NCBI RefSeq assembly: GCF_963675815.1
Contig: NZ_OY776576.1
Location: 255,202-319,201, forward strand
DNA from: an uncultured Desulfuromusa sp.
GTDB lineage: Bacteria; Desulfobacterota; Desulfuromonadia; Desulfuromonadales; Geopsychrobacteraceae
Reading direction: 5' to 3'
Length of the DNA: 64,000 nucleotides
Shown here: piece by piece, positions 1-9,582 of the stretch
How positions within the stretch are numbered: the stretch's first letter is position 1
Layout of the letters: the number at the start of each line of letters is the position of its first letter
The notes under the pieces: generated by a model
What the model saw: the letters and a program-made list of their open reading frames with translations, nothing else
What the model was told of the DNA's origin: nothing
Database searches by the model: none
Translations under genes and position numbers: made by a program

Positions 1-800
1 GAAAATGCCGTACTCTTATGCTGAGAGAAGTCAAAAGCAATTTTATAGATCGCAAACGTCAGCCCCTGAAAATCGTTCTGTCTTCCTTGCGGTTGTGTCC
101 GTCCCTGCTTCAGCTGCTGGAGAAACTGATCCGGATTTTTTGCCTTGGCCAGAGTGCTTGTCTTGGCTATAAAAAAACCGGCATGGTCATCGGAACCGCC
201 GGTTAATGATTTTTCCCAGGGTCTTGGCCCCCAAGGTTCGATCAGGTGTTTCCGTTGCAGGCGTTCAATGTCATCTGGCGTCAAGTCCAGAAGAACGCGC
301 GACAGGACGTCATTATGCAAGGTGCTGCGACTGCCGTTACGGCCTTCAAAATTATTAAAGAGAAGAATTAATTTTTCCAGATGGTCCAGCGTCAATTTGC
401 CATTGACTGAATAGGTGGCATGGGCAACAACACAAGCAAGATCCTGCTTTTTCAGATAGTCCCTGAGTTTATAGATATCAAGCCGTTTTTTCTGAATTTT
501 GGTGAACTGTTCGCGATCGAGCCCGTAGATAAGAATATGAACCTTGCAGTTATCTTCAGGAAAATAGGCTGTTGATTCGACCCCTGAAAAACAATGCTTC
601 GGATGTTTTTTTACCAACTCCAGGGATGCCTTGATCCGGTTGTGATCCGTAACGGTCACAAAATCCATCCCCCGCTTCCGTGCCAGCTTATAGATTGTCT
701 CAGGCTCGGTGTAGGATTCTGAAGCTCCCAAACGCTGTAAAAACCATTCAGAAGGATGATTGGAATATTTTGAATGTACGTGTAAATCGACTTGCGCCAT
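1..800 (-). CDS. PHP-domain metal-dependent hydrolase, partial
   Basis: An open frame starts at an ATG at 800 behind a strong GGAGGTGAT ribosome site and runs off the left window edge, so the C-terminus is missing. The N-terminus reads MAQVDLHVHSKYS, the HxH metal-binding motif of PHP domains. It is followed by VTVTDHNRI, a GVE segment, VVAHATYS and GGSDDHAG, the other usual PHP metal ligands. PHP domains hydrolyse phosphoesters; some related proteins fuse the domain to a glycosyltransferase, which cannot be tested here. It lies 95 bases after the glycosidase-like gene on the same strand and is probably the last visible member of that operon. The family call is sure, the substrate unknown. 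Confidence 0.88.
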   Translation of the reverse strand, partial: MAQVDLHVHSKYSNHPSEWFLQRLGASESYTEPETIYKLARKRGMDFVTVTDHNRIKASLELVKKHPKHCFSGVESTAYFPEDNCKVHILIYGLDREQFTKIQKKRLDIYKLRDYLKKQDLACVVAHATYSVNGKLTLDHLEKLILLFNNFEGRNGSRSTLHNDVLSRVLLDLTPDDIERLQRKHLIEPWGPRPWEKSLTGGSDDHAGFFIAKTSTLAKAKNPDQFLQQLKQGRTQPQGRQNDFQGLTFAIYKIAFDFSQHKSTAF

Positions 801-895
801 GATCACCTCCACATAAGGTATTTCATGCCATTATGCGAAGCTGCGTTAGCTTCAGGTGAGAATCGTATGAGGATTTGGTTTACATTCTTTGGCGA

Positions 896-2656
896 TCAGC
901 GAAAGAACAGCTCCAGGCCTGCAGTCTGGCTTTCAGCAATATCGGGAATACGCCGTCGCTGCCAATGTTTAAAGACAGGAAACATCCAGCTGGTCAGAGG
1001 AATCAGCAGAATGCGGTCAAGCGGGCGATACCGGGATTGCCTGCGAATAAAAAATCCGAACAGCAGACCGCTGGTCATCCAGCGAATACGAAATGGGGAA
1101 AAATCACACTCGACGGCAAACCCCGATGGATATTCCTGACGATATTTCTGTACCTGTTCTTTGACTTTACGCTCTCTTTTTTTACCTGCAGAGCCAAGAT
1201 AAAAACGGCGCAGGTTGATGATCAGGGCAAAGGTTGCAACCCCCATCCGCAGATCCTCCTCTTCACCCGGGAGTTCTTTGATCAGCTTGCTTAAACAGCG
1301 CAACACTTTTCGTTGTTGCCGGTCTTTTTGTCGCAGAGTTTTTCGGTCAGGTTGAAAGGTTTTGAAAACAAGCCGCAATGCCCGATTAACAAGGATGGTA
1401 TCCCAGAAGATCCAAAGTAAGGGGGGAACACGAAGGCGCCGGAACCATAGAGAGTTTTGTGCAAAAGGGACAAAATACCACAGGTGATCGATCAACATGT
1501 CAAACAGGGCCACAATCTCTGTTATTTTTTCGGGGTTGGCAGTTTCAAAACGCTGGGCACAAAAATCTGTGACAATCTCTCCGGCAGTCCTGTTGCCGGA
1601 GAAAAGCTGCACCGCAGCAATGGCATTCAATTCATTCCACGGCGATGATGTCTCCAGAAATGTCAACCGGTCAAAATGGGACCAGCCACCGGTCTGACAC
1701 CAGACCGAGATACCACAGAGAGTCGAGCAGTCTTGCAACTGGTCGCGGAATTGCTCATATTGCCGACCGACATAGGCTGGAAACATCCCGAAACCTTCGT
1801 ATTCCCGCCGCGCCTGCAGTTCGATAATCTGCTTATGAGGTGAATCCATCATAAAATCATTCAAAGGCAGATAACGGAAAAAATCACCAGGTCCATACTT
1901 GTGTGACACGATAAAAGCAGAAGAATCAATGTCGGCAAAGGCACGCTTCTGGGTATTGCCATTCCAGTTGATATCGCCGACAGAGTAGGCTCCCAATCCC
2001 CAGGTCCGGAAAACAAGCTGCTTTTCATGAGCTTCTACCACTGTTAAAATGGCTTGTAGCCAGCGGTTGCATTGCCTGGCAGAGCGAATGACCAGTCGAC
2101 TTTTAAACGCGGAGTTGACATCAACACCATCCGGTTCCCCAATCCGCGTCACCACTCCATCAACTTCGGGAAACATGTCAAACAGACGCTCTAGCGCTTC
2201 GACAAACAGTTCCCGCAAAAGGGAGTCTTTTCCATGGGTACGGGATTCAATATAACGATTACAGAACATAATATCCGTCGTGACGTAGATCTGTAGACCT
2301 TCCTTTTTTGCTATCTTAAAAACCCGTCGAAACAGTTTTTGGAAAGCATGAACAGAGCGACTCAGCATATAAGGATAAAAATCGAACAGGGTGATATGAG
2401 CAAGATCGTCAAAAGTGATGGTATTGTAGCCGACAGCATGAACGCGCCGGCAATAAATCCTGACATTTTCATCAATGCGATTGGCAAGTTTTGCCGGGAT
2501 CTTTCCATGAACCAGAAGGTCTTCCAAAGGTGCTTTTGACCAGTTTTTCCGACTTCCATCAACACATGGTTCAAAAAATGGAGCCGATCCATCGATGATG
2601 AAAAGATCTCGCTTTGTTGCGTCTTTATCCACATGAAGAGTTTGTTTTTTTGTCAT
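896..2656 (-). CDS. glycosidase-like TIM-barrel protein
   Basis: A protein of about 586 residues from the ATG at 2656 (MTKKQTLHVDKD). A TTG at 2683 would add nine residues, but neither start has a good ribosome site. No signal peptide is visible. The central part (residues about 80-370) has alternating hydrophobic strands with TRIGEPDG, FRTWGLGAYSVGD and SVWCQTGGWSHFD, which recall glycoside hydrolase TIM barrels such as the GH67/GH20 type. I cannot place it in a family by eye. The rest is helical and basic. It sits between the FRG-domain gene and the PHP gene on the same strand. The gene is sure; the function is an inference. Confidence 0.7.
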   Translation of the reverse strand: MTKKQTLHVDKDATKRDLFIIDGSAPFFEPCVDGSRKNWSKAPLEDLLVHGKIPAKLANRIDENVRIYCRRVHAVGYNTITFDDLAHITLFDFYPYMLSRSVHAFQKLFRRVFKIAKKEGLQIYVTTDIMFCNRYIESRTHGKDSLLRELFVEALERLFDMFPEVDGVVTRIGEPDGVDVNSAFKSRLVIRSARQCNRWLQAILTVVEAHEKQLVFRTWGLGAYSVGDINWNGNTQKRAFADIDSSAFIVSHKYGPGDFFRYLPLNDFMMDSPHKQIIELQARREYEGFGMFPAYVGRQYEQFRDQLQDCSTLCGISVWCQTGGWSHFDRLTFLETSSPWNELNAIAAVQLFSGNRTAGEIVTDFCAQRFETANPEKITEIVALFDMLIDHLWYFVPFAQNSLWFRRLRVPPLLWIFWDTILVNRALRLVFKTFQPDRKTLRQKDRQQRKVLRCLSKLIKELPGEEEDLRMGVATFALIINLRRFYLGSAGKKRERKVKEQVQKYRQEYPSGFAVECDFSPFRIRWMTSGLLFGFFIRRQSRYRPLDRILLIPLTSWMFPVFKHWQRRRIPDIAESQTAGLELFFR

Positions 2657-2744
2657 CAATGATCTACCGGAAAGATCCCGCAAGGGGCATTATTGAACCT
2701 CAGCTTTGCATCTGCACAAGGAACCGTATTCACCCTGTTCCCTG

Positions 2745-3575
2745 TCATGCCGACTTTTCAATTTTTTCCACGAGACCGAGCTCCGGACGTTCCGACTTCG
2801 GACTATATTGACGCTTCAACCACGAACTGAGCCCGTCGAGTCCGGGAAATAAAACCCGTTCGGTGATATTGGCCTGATCAAGCTTATCGCGAATTTCCCA
2901 TTTCAGAGAGCCTGGGATGATGATTCTCCGCCAAAGATGAGGATGCCTGACAAGCCAGCGATTCAGAGCACTGGTTGAATCCGGCATCACCGAGAAGAAC
3001 CCGAACTGGTTGGTAATTCGATCATCGATCGAAGGGGGTTCAAAAAACAGCGCAAAATCACCACTACTGAGCCGAATAAACTCCTGCAAACTGGAAACAG
3101 TTTCAGACAGCATCTCTACGGTAAAAACATTGGCTCCTTCTTCCTCAAGTTTTTTGCGCAACCGCCGCGGCAACAATTGATGGGCTTTGAGATAGTTGAC
3201 CGCCCAGATAGCTCCATCCTGATCAAAGTGGGTGATATTTGCGGTGGCAAAATGGAGTGCCACATACGGAGAATAAGTCCAATCGAGTAACCGCGTCGGT
3301 AAGCCGTAATGTTGGGCAACCGACAACCAATGCCAGATGGAGTCCTGCTCAACAACATTGCGGCGGGCATATTTTTTAAAGTTGCGCAGCAAATGCCGCT
3401 CCAGAGGGGCGTAATCACCTCCCAACCGGATCAATGTCGTTTCAAGCCGGTAATTCCTGTCGGAAAGGCCACGAAAAGCGTAGCGGGAACGGAACCGCCC
3501 CAGGTCACTGTTCCATGCATCTTCAAACAGCTCATCCTGTAAATGACTCCAACTGGTCACGGTGACTTCCTGCAT
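2745..3575 (-). CDS. FRG-domain protein
   Basis: 276 residues from an ATG at 3575 behind an AAGGAAG ribosome site; an in-frame GTG two codons earlier is less well placed. It carries the FRG signature: FRGLSDRNYRLETTLIR near residue 40, then the VAQHYGLPTRLLDWTYSP block with the invariant HYGLPTRLLDW core. The domain is widespread in bacteria and phages; its biochemical role is not established. It begins 14 bases after the stop of the PhoH-family gene, so the two are surely co-transcribed. The C-terminus contains RRIIIPGSLKWEIRDKLDQ, typical of the family. No membrane segment is seen. Confidence 0.88.
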   Translation of the reverse strand: MQEVTVTSWSHLQDELFEDAWNSDLGRFRSRYAFRGLSDRNYRLETTLIRLGGDYAPLERHLLRNFKKYARRNVVEQDSIWHWLSVAQHYGLPTRLLDWTYSPYVALHFATANITHFDQDGAIWAVNYLKAHQLLPRRLRKKLEEEGANVFTVEMLSETVSSLQEFIRLSSGDFALFFEPPSIDDRITNQFGFFSVMPDSTSALNRWLVRHPHLWRRIIIPGSLKWEIRDKLDQANITERVLFPGLDGLSSWLKRQYSPKSERPELGLVEKIEKSA

Positions 3576-3589
3576 AAACACTTCCTTTC

Positions 3590-4912
3590 CTACAGTAATT
3601 CGCTGGCAGCAGCAGCTAATGGCGAACGTTCTCCCCGAGTCAGAAGAATATGTCCGGCAAGGGGACTCTCTTTAAAGCGTTCAACAATATAGGTCAGCCC
3701 GTTACTGGAAGCATCAACATAAGGATTATCAATCTGTTCAGGATCACCGGTGAGAACAATTTTACTCCCCTCCCCGGCCCTGGTGATAATGGTTTTGACT
3801 TCGTGAGGAGTCAGATTCTGGGCTTCGTCGACAATCATATACTGTCGTGGAATGGAGCGCCCCCGGATGTAGGTTAACGGCTCGACGGACACAATCCCCA
3901 TCTCTTTCAGTTCTTCGTGACGTTGCTGTTTCCTGCGGATACCACCATCACTGAGCAATAGATCAAAATTATCGTTAATCGGCTGCATCCAGGGAGCCAG
4001 TTTTTCTTCGACGTCTCCGGGGAGAAAACCAAGATCGCGCCCCATGGGGAAAACCGGTCGGGAAACCAGAAGTTTTGAATAGAGACTGGTTTCGGTGACA
4101 CACTGGAGTCCGGCAGCTAATGCCAGCAGTGTTTTTCCGGTTCCGGCACGACCTACCAGAGTGACCAGAGGAATATCAGGGTGGGAGAGCAGTTCCAGGG
4201 CAAACTTTTGCTCCAGATTTCGCGGCGAAATGCCCCAATAACCTTCTTGCGGAGCACCGCGCAAAGGCAGGATGGCTTGCTGTTTGGGATCAAAACGACC
4301 GATAGCCTTCTGCTGCAGATTATCCAACGCTTTGATGTTCAAACAGATATGTGGTGGCAAAGGCTGCTCGATGTTGGCAAGCTGCTGTTCCCGGAAGAAC
4401 AGATCTATTTGTTCGCTAACCAGATCCAACTGCTGTGTTCCGGTGTAAAGATCGTCCAGAGAAACCTTGCCTGTTTCATAATCTTCAGCCCGAAGACCAA
4501 CCGCATGAGCTTTGATCCGCAGATTGATGTCTTTGGTCACAAGAATGACGGGACCGGAACAACGATGCTTCTCCTGAAGAGCCAGAGCCAGAATCTGATG
4601 ATCCGCACTGGGTGAACGGAGTTCGCGCGGAAGCTGATCAAGACAGCCGTTGCTGGTCACCACAACACGAAGGCGACCACCATTTTCCAGAGGAACACCT
4701 CCATTTGTTAATACCCCGATTTGCCGCAGACGATCGAGTTCCCGCGACACATGCCGGGCATTGCGACCATTTTCATTGCCGTCTTTTTTGAAGCGATCCA
4801 GTTCTTCTATCACCGGAAGGGGAAGAATCACTTCGTTATCCTGAAAACAAAGAATGGAATTGGCGTCATGCAATAAAACATTGGTGTCGAGAAGATAGGT
4901 TTTTTTACTCAA
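3590..4912 (-). CDS. PIN-domain/PhoH-family ATPase
   Basis: 440 residues: an N-terminal PIN ribonuclease domain (KTYLLDTNVLLHD, then ELDRFK and VTKDINLR acidic motifs, residues about 1-135) joined to a PhoH P-loop ATPase domain. Walker A is LVGRAGTGKTLLALAAG near residue 255, and the Walker B-like motif YMIVDEAQN lies near residue 365. This two-domain layout is that of the YlaK-type PhoH2 proteins, linked to RNA unwinding and cleavage. The start is a TTG at 4912 with an AAGGGAG ribosome site eight bases upstream. It is the first gene of a minus-strand operon with the FRG gene. E. coli phoH belongs to the Pho regulon, and a Pho-box-like array lies 97 bases upstream, although oriented toward the divergent gene. 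Confidence 0.93.
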   Translation of the reverse strand: MSKKTYLLDTNVLLHDANSILCFQDNEVILPLPVIEELDRFKKDGNENGRNARHVSRELDRLRQIGVLTNGGVPLENGGRLRVVVTSNGCLDQLPRELRSPSADHQILALALQEKHRCSGPVILVTKDINLRIKAHAVGLRAEDYETGKVSLDDLYTGTQQLDLVSEQIDLFFREQQLANIEQPLPPHICLNIKALDNLQQKAIGRFDPKQQAILPLRGAPQEGYWGISPRNLEQKFALELLSHPDIPLVTLVGRAGTGKTLLALAAGLQCVTETSLYSKLLVSRPVFPMGRDLGFLPGDVEEKLAPWMQPINDNFDLLLSDGGIRRKQQRHEELKEMGIVSVEPLTYIRGRSIPRQYMIVDEAQNLTPHEVKTIITRAGEGSKIVLTGDPEQIDNPYVDASSNGLTYIVERFKESPLAGHILLTRGERSPLAAAASELL

Positions 4913-5008
4913 AGCTGACTCCCTTGAAGGTGGATTTTTTTCATCATCAGGAGGAAATGTTAAGAAATGATGTGGAAAGAAATAAATTAAATCCCCCCAG
5001 GTGGGTCG

Positions 5009-5036
5009 CTAACAAAATCCTGACCAAATCATAACA
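5009..5036 (+). promoter_or_regulatory. putative Pho box (three 11-bp repeats)
   Basis: Three hexamers CTAACA, CTGACC and ATAACA start exactly 11 bases apart (5009, 5020, 5031). This is the direct-repeat geometry of PhoB sites. The array ends 38 bases before the ATG at 5075. The same pattern recurs in front of six other transcription units here. Confidence 0.65.
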
Positions 5037-5074
5037 ATCCGGACACAGTGGGAGGTTAATGTGCGCATGTTCAA

Positions 5075-7558
5075 ATGACCGGAGAAAGTAGAGACATCAT
5101 GCCGACCACCTTAAAGCTCCTCTCCCCAACAGATAAACGACGCCCTGCTGACCTGGAAACCTGTTTTGCTGCCCTCGGAATGAACTCTGCGGGAGATCTT
5201 CTCAGCCAACTGCCGTTTACCGGTGACGATATTACCGCGGGATCAGAAACCGAACTGCAAGCCGTGGTGATTGGTAGTCGAGGCCAGGTCGATTTGCCTC
5301 ATCAAATAGAAAATTCAAGATTTTTTGCCAACCTGCAACGCCGGACCCGGAGTGGAGAAACCCCGGAAAAGCTGCTGTCTGAACTCCAGGAGTTTCTGTC
5401 TGAACAGAACAATCAGATCTGGGAAAACAGCTGGGTTCGCTTTCCCAGACGGCGTTTATCCTGCTTCGCTGAAAAGGTGCTGACACGTGATCTTCTGGCC
5501 AACAAGACATGTCCGCAAGAAGGGAATCGCTCGGATCTGAGTCGTTATGAAATCACCGGCAAGAACAATGAACCTTATTTACGGGTCCCTATCAGTTACC
5601 TGGTCAAACTGGCACTTGCCGATCTGCTGGGGAATCAGCAGTTAGAAACTGCGGAGCTGAAGACTGTCGGCGAATCATTGCTGGAGCATTACCTGAACGA
5701 TAATACCTCACCTGAAACCTTGTCGTTTCATGTTGAAACTCTTTCACCCCGGCGTGGCATGGGACGATCTCTCGCCAAAGAAACGGCCAAGCGGTTTTTA
5801 TTTACTCAGTTGTTACTGCGCTATGCCAACTTGCATTTTGGTTTATTGGAAGAGGGACAACAGGCGCTGATATATTTTTCACCACACCCGCCATTGAGAC
5901 AGAAATCCCTTAACGAAATCATCCCCGATACCTTTTACCGCCAACTGTTCATGAGCCCCTGCCTTTCCGGCTGGAATTGTGGCGAAGAAAAACACGACTA
6001 TATGGGGCTCTGCCATCAAGTCCTCGGACGCAGCCAACTCAATGCGGTGGCCAAACTTCGCGAAGCAGGGATCATCACCAATAATCTGGTTGTTTTACCA
6101 AACGTTTCCAATACCAGCTTGTCAAATAACGGTGTTCACATCAGCCTCGGCAGCCGAAAACTGGCGGCAGCCTATCGTCATCACAAACTTGAATTTGGCC
6201 CGGAACACGAAAAGTTTCTCGGGGATCTGAGCTGTAAAATCATGGAACATTTCCTGCCGCTGTTTGCCACAACTTACAGTGCGGCACCCTACCGTCTGGC
6301 GTTCGCAGATTTCCATCCGGAAAAAGCTCTCGGGTTTCTTCCTCATCAACTGGATTTCACCCATTTACGCATGTTCTGGCGCCGCTGGAAAAAAAAGGCC
6401 AGCCTCTCGTGCTTTGGTCAGACCCTCACTCCCTTTGGCCCGCAACGACTGGATCGCCTTCTCAGTCACAGTCTGGCAATGCGCGGTGACCTGGTTCCGG
6501 ATTTCCGCTTGATCGACTATCCCATCTGTTTTTTGAGCACGGAACAAAGTCCAGCCTATGACGGCAATATCGGCAATCAGGAACAACTGAAAGAAGATCT
6601 GGCTGACATGGGAATTTTCGATAAACAGATGTCCCTGTACCAATTCTTCAAACTCCGCAATTACGCCGACATGGGATTCAGTGGTTTTGAAGGTCGGCAT
6701 TACAGCTTATTTCCAGATCTTGATAACGACTTCGCCGGGGCCACCAACCTGCAAGCTCTGATTACCGCCCTGGCATTTAAATACATGGCGAGTGGCCAGG
6801 TTCGCCATCGCCATATTCCCGATACTCCTTTTGCAGAAAGTGAACGACGCCAGATATTTTTCGGCATGGCTGTCGGTATTCCAACTTTCTATGTTTTACG
6901 CATGACCCGTAATCGTTTTTTACTGAAAATTTTGAAAAAAGCGGACCGCATTCGTAACAGTCGCCGTTATCCCGGATATCTGCGCGTCTATCATCAGGAT
7001 TATTGCAAAGCATTATTGGAACTCCTGCGGGAAGATGCTGCTGACCTGATAGAAATGTTCGGGTTTTCATCGCTACTGAACGATTTACAACTCCGCCTGG
7101 AACAGCCACAACGATATTCCGCTGCGGGGCGTTTGGTGCGTCAGATTGCCGGAGGCAAAGTGGGCAACCCACTGAAGATAGAAGCCGGGGATTTCAATCA
7201 AGCCGCAGAAAAATACTATCGTGAGGACCTTCGACGGCAGCATACCCGGCAGGCACTCCATTTTCTTCTCGAAGATCTGCGCGAGATGGAGGGTGGAAAC
7301 AGCAAAATTGATTCAGAACTGCGGCCGCTGAAGAGCGAGTTGATGCAGGGGAAAAACGCCGCAACATTTTGCCTGACAGCCAAACAAGACCTTCTGAATG
7401 ACCAACTTGGCAGTCAACCATTACAACGGTTACTGAATTTGATGTTACTGACGGAACATCGTGATCGACTTTTAGCTCACCAGCATCTGAATGGCCCACA
7501 GGAGAATTATGAGTCTGACCCATCAATATATCGAGAGAACCAGCGGACGCGTCTGTAA
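5075..7558 (+). CDS. conserved-type protein of unknown function (827 aa), first gene of psd operon
   Basis: I do not recognise a domain in this 827-residue soluble protein. It has no signal peptide and no clear membrane segment. Conspicuous segments are NGVHISLGSRKL (about residue 355), YRLAFADFHPEKALGFLP and THLRMFWRRWKKKA (residues 405-450), and FSGFEGRHYSLFPD (about 540). An alternative start is the ATG at 5099. A ten-codon reading frame beginning at 5057 behind GGGAGG overlaps the 5075 start and could couple translation. The gene overlaps the phosphatidylserine decarboxylase gene by 50 bases, so the two are co-expressed. With the Pho box upstream this suggests a role in envelope lipid adjustment under phosphate limitation, which is an inference only. 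Confidence 0.88.
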   Translation: MTGESRDIMPTTLKLLSPTDKRRPADLETCFAALGMNSAGDLLSQLPFTGDDITAGSETELQAVVIGSRGQVDLPHQIENSRFFANLQRRTRSGETPEKLLSELQEFLSEQNNQIWENSWVRFPRRRLSCFAEKVLTRDLLANKTCPQEGNRSDLSRYEITGKNNEPYLRVPISYLVKLALADLLGNQQLETAELKTVGESLLEHYLNDNTSPETLSFHVETLSPRRGMGRSLAKETAKRFLFTQLLLRYANLHFGLLEEGQQALIYFSPHPPLRQKSLNEIIPDTFYRQLFMSPCLSGWNCGEEKHDYMGLCHQVLGRSQLNAVAKLREAGIITNNLVVLPNVSNTSLSNNGVHISLGSRKLAAAYRHHKLEFGPEHEKFLGDLSCKIMEHFLPLFATTYSAAPYRLAFADFHPEKALGFLPHQLDFTHLRMFWRRWKKKASLSCFGQTLTPFGPQRLDRLLSHSLAMRGDLVPDFRLIDYPICFLSTEQSPAYDGNIGNQEQLKEDLADMGIFDKQMSLYQFFKLRNYADMGFSGFEGRHYSLFPDLDNDFAGATNLQALITALAFKYMASGQVRHRHIPDTPFAESERRQIFFGMAVGIPTFYVLRMTRNRFLLKILKKADRIRNSRRYPGYLRVYHQDYCKALLELLREDAADLIEMFGFSSLLNDLQLRLEQPQRYSAAGRLVRQIAGGKVGNPLKIEAGDFNQAAEKYYREDLRRQHTRQALHFLLEDLREMEGGNSKIDSELRPLKSELMQGKNAATFCLTAKQDLLNDQLGSQPLQRLLNLMLLTEHRDRLLAHQHLNGPQENYESDPSIYRENQRTRL

Positions 7559-8549
7559 CGAACCATTGTTTGCCGACCGTATTGTTCAATGGCTGTATCA
7601 CCCTGTACGCGAAAAAGCTCCACAGCTGTTTCAGCTGCTGACCGGATCAAGGGTGTCCAAACTATTGGGATTTTTCAACTACGACCTGGCATTGGCCACC
7701 AAAGTTCTGGGCAACGAACAGTTTCTGCGTGAAGCCGGGGTTGATCTGAGAGAATGCCTCGATCCACCAAGAAAGCTCGACACTGCCCGCAAAGTTTTTG
7801 AACGAAAAATCCGCTATTGGAACTACCGCCCAATGCCGGAACAACAGGCCTCCATCCTTTCTCCAGCTGACGCCAGAGTCATTGTCGGTTCTCTGGACGA
7901 AACCTCCTGCATGGAAATCAAGGGGAAATTCTTCAGTTTTGAAGAGCTGCTCGGAGAACAGAAATCTGACTGGCTCAAGTGCTTCGATAAGGGAGATTTT
8001 GCCCTGTTCCGGCTGACACCGGACAAATATCACTACAATCATACCCCGGTTGCCGGAAAGGTCATCGACTATTACCAGATTGACGGCTGTTTTCACTCCT
8101 GTAATCCCCAGGCCATCATCTCCGAGGCAACCCCCTTTTCAAAAAATCGTCGCATTGTCACGATTATTGATACCGACGTCGAAGGGGGCAGTGGCGTCGG
8201 AAAAGTGGCCATGCTGGAAATCGTTGCGTTGATGATCGGAGATATTGTCCAGTGTTACAGCACCTGTTGTTATGATGACCCAAAACCGATAAAAATCGGG
8301 ATGTTTCTTCAAAAAGGGGTTCCCAAAAGCCTCTATCGTCCGGGCAGCAGTACCGATGTGTTGCTATTTGAAAAAGATCGTATCAAATTTGCTGAAGATC
8401 TGGTGGAGAACAGATTGCGGCAGGATGTCCAAAGCCGCTTCAGTTCAGGCTTCAAGATGCCCTTAATAGAAACCGATATTCAAGTCAGATCACTATTGGG
8501 AACGGCAATTCAGCAGCAACAAAGAATTCAAGGAGTAGAAAATGATTAA
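7509..8549 (+). CDS. psd: phosphatidylserine decarboxylase
   Basis: 346 residues from the ATG at 7509, which has an AGGAG ribosome site; an earlier in-frame ATG at 7491 lacks one. It decarboxylates phosphatidylserine to phosphatidylethanolamine at the inner membrane. Family marks are LSPADARVIVGS (usual PSD 'P.DG' region), FRLTPDKYHYNHTPVAG (the HR/YHxxHxP-like motif) and the C-terminal self-cleavage site RPGSSTDVLLFE. There the GSS replaces the more common GST; the second Ser would form the pyruvoyl group. It lies between the 827-residue unknown and an Lgt-like gene, overlapping both. Confidence 0.9.
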   Translation: MSLTHQYIERTSGRVCNEPLFADRIVQWLYHPVREKAPQLFQLLTGSRVSKLLGFFNYDLALATKVLGNEQFLREAGVDLRECLDPPRKLDTARKVFERKIRYWNYRPMPEQQASILSPADARVIVGSLDETSCMEIKGKFFSFEELLGEQKSDWLKCFDKGDFALFRLTPDKYHYNHTPVAGKVIDYYQIDGCFHSCNPQAIISEATPFSKNRRIVTIIDTDVEGGSGVGKVAMLEIVALMIGDIVQCYSTCCYDDPKPIKIGMFLQKGVPKSLYRPGSSTDVLLFEKDRIKFAEDLVENRLRQDVQSRFSSGFKMPLIETDIQVRSLLGTAIQQQQRIQGVEND

Positions 8550-9582
8550 CGAGCTCTTCGTGCTCTCATTGCTGATTTTTTTCGGAGTCATACTAGCCTG
8601 GGGCTTCAGGATTCTCCCACGAGAAGGCTGGCAGATGCTCGCTACTTTGCCGGTCCGACCACTCGGAAACGGCCAATGGCAGGGAGTGAATCTGACCTGG
8701 TATGGTCTCCTGACGGCCAATGCCTACCTGGTTGGATTATCGATGTTGATCGTCCTTCTCGGCGCCGCACAGGTTCCATTAACCGGGGTGCTCCTGGTGG
8801 CCATCTGCTTACTGCTGATCTGTGTTCCGGCTTCCCGATTGCTGGCCCGAATGATTGAAGGGAAAGCCCACACATTTACCGTTGGCGGTGCGGTTTTCAT
8901 CGGCATTCTGGCCGCTCCCTGGATCGTCAAGCTGGTCAATCTTTTCAGCGGATATCAAATGCCGGTCCTGACTACTCTGGCAGCAATCAGCATCGCTTAT
9001 GCCTTCGGTGAAGGGCTCGGTCGACTGGCCTGTATCAGTTTTGGTTGCTGTTATGGAAAACCGGTCTCCCAGTGCCGCCCGGCGATGCAGCGATTATTTT
9101 CCCGTTGGCATTTCATTTTTCATGGTGAGACACGAAAAATCTGTTATGCCGGGGATCTGGAAGGAGAACCCGTGGTCCCGGTACAAGCTTTGACGGCCAC
9201 TCTCTATCTGCTGATTGGTTTACTGGGAGTCGAACTTTTCCTCAACGGTTATGTCGCAACCGCTTTTGCGGGCGTGGTGCTGGTCACACAATTGTGGCGG
9301 TTTTTCTCAGAATTTTTACGGGCCGATTTTCGCGGTCATAATAAACTTTCGGCCTATCAGATTATGGGCTTACTGGCAATCCCTTACGCCTTGATCTGCG
9401 CCTACTCATTCAGTTCAATACTGACAATCCACCCGATGCTGGTCCAGGGGCTACAAAATCTATGGCAACCGGCAACGCTGATGTTCCTGCAAATCGTCTG
9501 GCTGATTCTCTTTATCTATACCGGTCGCAGTACCGTCACCGGTGCCAACCTGAGTTTTCATATCCATCGTGACCGGATCTGA
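8542..9582 (+). CDS. Lgt-like (prolipoprotein diacylglyceryl transferase family) membrane protein
   Basis: 346 residues with about eight hydrophobic segments and an AAGGAG ribosome site. The stretch FGEGLGRLACISFGCCYGKP (about residues 155-174) matches the Lgt-family region where true Lgt enzymes have GRxGNFxNxE. Here the Asn is absent and a GCCYG motif is present, as in Lgt-related proteins of unknown substrate. It is therefore more likely a paralogue acting on lipids or another acceptor than the housekeeping Lgt. The gene overlaps the psd stop by eight bases and the next gene by fourteen, so it sits in a tight operon. Confidence 0.75.
   Translation: MINELFVLSLLIFFGVILAWGFRILPREGWQMLATLPVRPLGNGQWQGVNLTWYGLLTANAYLVGLSMLIVLLGAAQVPLTGVLLVAICLLLICVPASRLLARMIEGKAHTFTVGGAVFIGILAAPWIVKLVNLFSGYQMPVLTTLAAISIAYAFGEGLGRLACISFGCCYGKPVSQCRPAMQRLFSRWHFIFHGETRKICYAGDLEGEPVVPVQALTATLYLLIGLLGVELFLNGYVATAFAGVVLVTQLWRFFSEFLRADFRGHNKLSAYQIMGLLAIPYALICAYSFSSILTIHPMLVQGLQNLWQPATLMFLQIVWLILFIYTGRSTVTGANLSFHIHRDRI

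Noticed and set aside
4913..5008. Pho box for the phoH-type gene on the minus strand
   Set aside because: Only one TTAACA hexamer is seen, without convincing 11-base partners in that orientation.
8542..9582. Housekeeping lgt
   Set aside because: The catalytic GRxGNFxNxE motif is not present; it is replaced by GRLACISFGCCYG, so only a family-level call is made.
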